The notes under the pieces: model-generated
Seen by the model: only the letters and a program-made list of their open reading frames with translations
What the model was told of the DNA's origin: nothing
Databases searched by the model: none
Source of the DNA: Bacteroidota bacterium
GTDB lineage: Bacteria; Bacteroidota; Bacteroidia; Flavobacteriales; Weeksellaceae
Assembly (NCBI GenBank): GCA_023448955.1
Contig: JAEXJU010000287.1
Span: 1-6,246, forward strand
Direction of reading: 5' to 3'
Length of the DNA: 6,246 bases
Shown here: piece by piece, positions 5,910 through 6,246 of the stretch
How the letters are laid out: each line of letters opens with the position of its first letter
How positions within the stretch are numbered: position 1 is the first letter of the stretch
Made by a program: the position numbers and the translations under genes

Positions 5910-6246
5910 ATGAAAAAAAAGACAATTATTTTAGTGTTGATGGGTGTTTCTACAATGGCATATTCTCAGGTAGCTATTGGAAAATCAGAAATCACAAAGC
6001 TATCGGATAACATCACGCCTAATCCAGGAATTTCTCTTGAATTCGGACCAGACACTGCCGATAAAAGAGGTGTGGTTCTTCCTTGGGTGACAGGAACCAG
6101 TAATTCTTCTCCTTTTATAACAGGATATACAGGAAGTAATACGGTGGTAGACGGAACAATTGTTTATGATACATCTGATCACAAAGTAAAGTATAAAAAA
6201 GCGGGAAATTGGTTCGATCTGAGTGTGGATGCCAATGGAAATGCAG
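5910..6246 (+). CDS. N-terminus of a small-module exported protein (partial)
   Basis: The gene runs off the right edge; 112 complete codons are visible and no stop is reached. ATG at 5910 follows an A-rich leader and opens MKKKTIILVLMGVSTMAYSQ, a clear signal peptide with likely cleavage after residue 20. The rest is beta-rich: SLEFGPDTADKRGVVLPWV, then VVDGTIVYDTSDHKVKYKKAGNWFDLS (split at 80-99 and 100-104). The order KRGVVLPWV, DGTIVYD, KVKYKKAG-W parallels the end of the 869-residue protein (TKGLVVNRV, EGMMVYD, CLKMYTS...W), which suggests a shared module. I recall similar hypothetical exported proteins from Chryseobacterium relatives but know no function. The gene lies 114 bases after the previous one, across the stem-loop at 5826-5866. 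No separate promoter is obvious, so co-transcription is likely. Confidence 0.8.
   Translation, partial: MKKKTIILVLMGVSTMAYSQVAIGKSEITKLSDNITPNPGISLEFGPDTADKRGVVLPWVTGTSNSSPFITGYTGSNTVVDGTIVYDTSDHKVKYKKAGNWFDLSVDANGNA

Noticed and set aside
6000..6182. Reverse-strand open frame opposite the last partial gene
   Set aside because: The forward frame has a signal peptide and module similarity to its neighbour; the reverse frame is its shadow.
1..6246. CRISPR array, tRNA, rRNA, insertion sequence or phage genes
   Set aside because: I saw no spaced direct repeats of CRISPR type, no RNA gene features, and no transposase, integrase or phage-like protein.

Overview
The window looks like chromosome from an AT-rich member of the Bacteroidota, probably the Chryseobacterium/Elizabethkingia group of flavobacteria. 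This rests on four things: A-rich leaders instead of Shine-Dalgarno sequences, TAnnTTTG-type -7 boxes, signal peptides ending in YSQ or NAQ, and families (TPR-membrane-HTH regulators, Ig-like/beta-propeller surface proteins) that I associate with that group. The genus is an inference from style; no marker gene is present.

Layout. Positions 1-53 hold the first codons of a leftward gene resembling an alpha/beta hydrolase of the non-haem chloroperoxidase/arylesterase type. A 250-bp divergent intergenic region follows, with a -7 box for each direction and a small dyad. Then, all rightward: (i) a 494-residue membrane-tethered regulator with signal peptide, periplasmic TPR-like helices, one membrane span and a cytoplasmic LuxR-like helix-turn-helix (HTH); (ii) a 130-bp intergenic region with 10-bp-phased repeats, a -7 box and an 11-bp perfect inverted repeat; (iii) an unrecognised, membrane-anchored, lysine-rich protein whose start is unclear; (iv) a stand-alone HTH protein, about 66% identical over 96 residues to the C-terminus of (i); (v) an 869-residue exported protein with a beta-sandwich-like N-terminus, two related Ig-like modules flanking a beta-propeller-like core, and a C-terminal module; (vi) a strong intergenic stem-loop; and (vii) the start of another exported protein, cut by the window end, which appears to share a module with the end of (v).

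How the genes may work together (inference). The first regulator could sense an envelope signal through its TPR region and act on DNA while still tethered to the membrane. The soluble HTH paralogue could bind the same sites as partner, competitor or amplifier. A shared 9-bp motif lies upstream of both the unknown gene and the soluble HTH gene and is a candidate site. The likely output is the exported surface proteins downstream. The most interesting points are the tethered/soluble regulator pair, the ordered repeats before the unknown gene, and the module shared by the two exported proteins.
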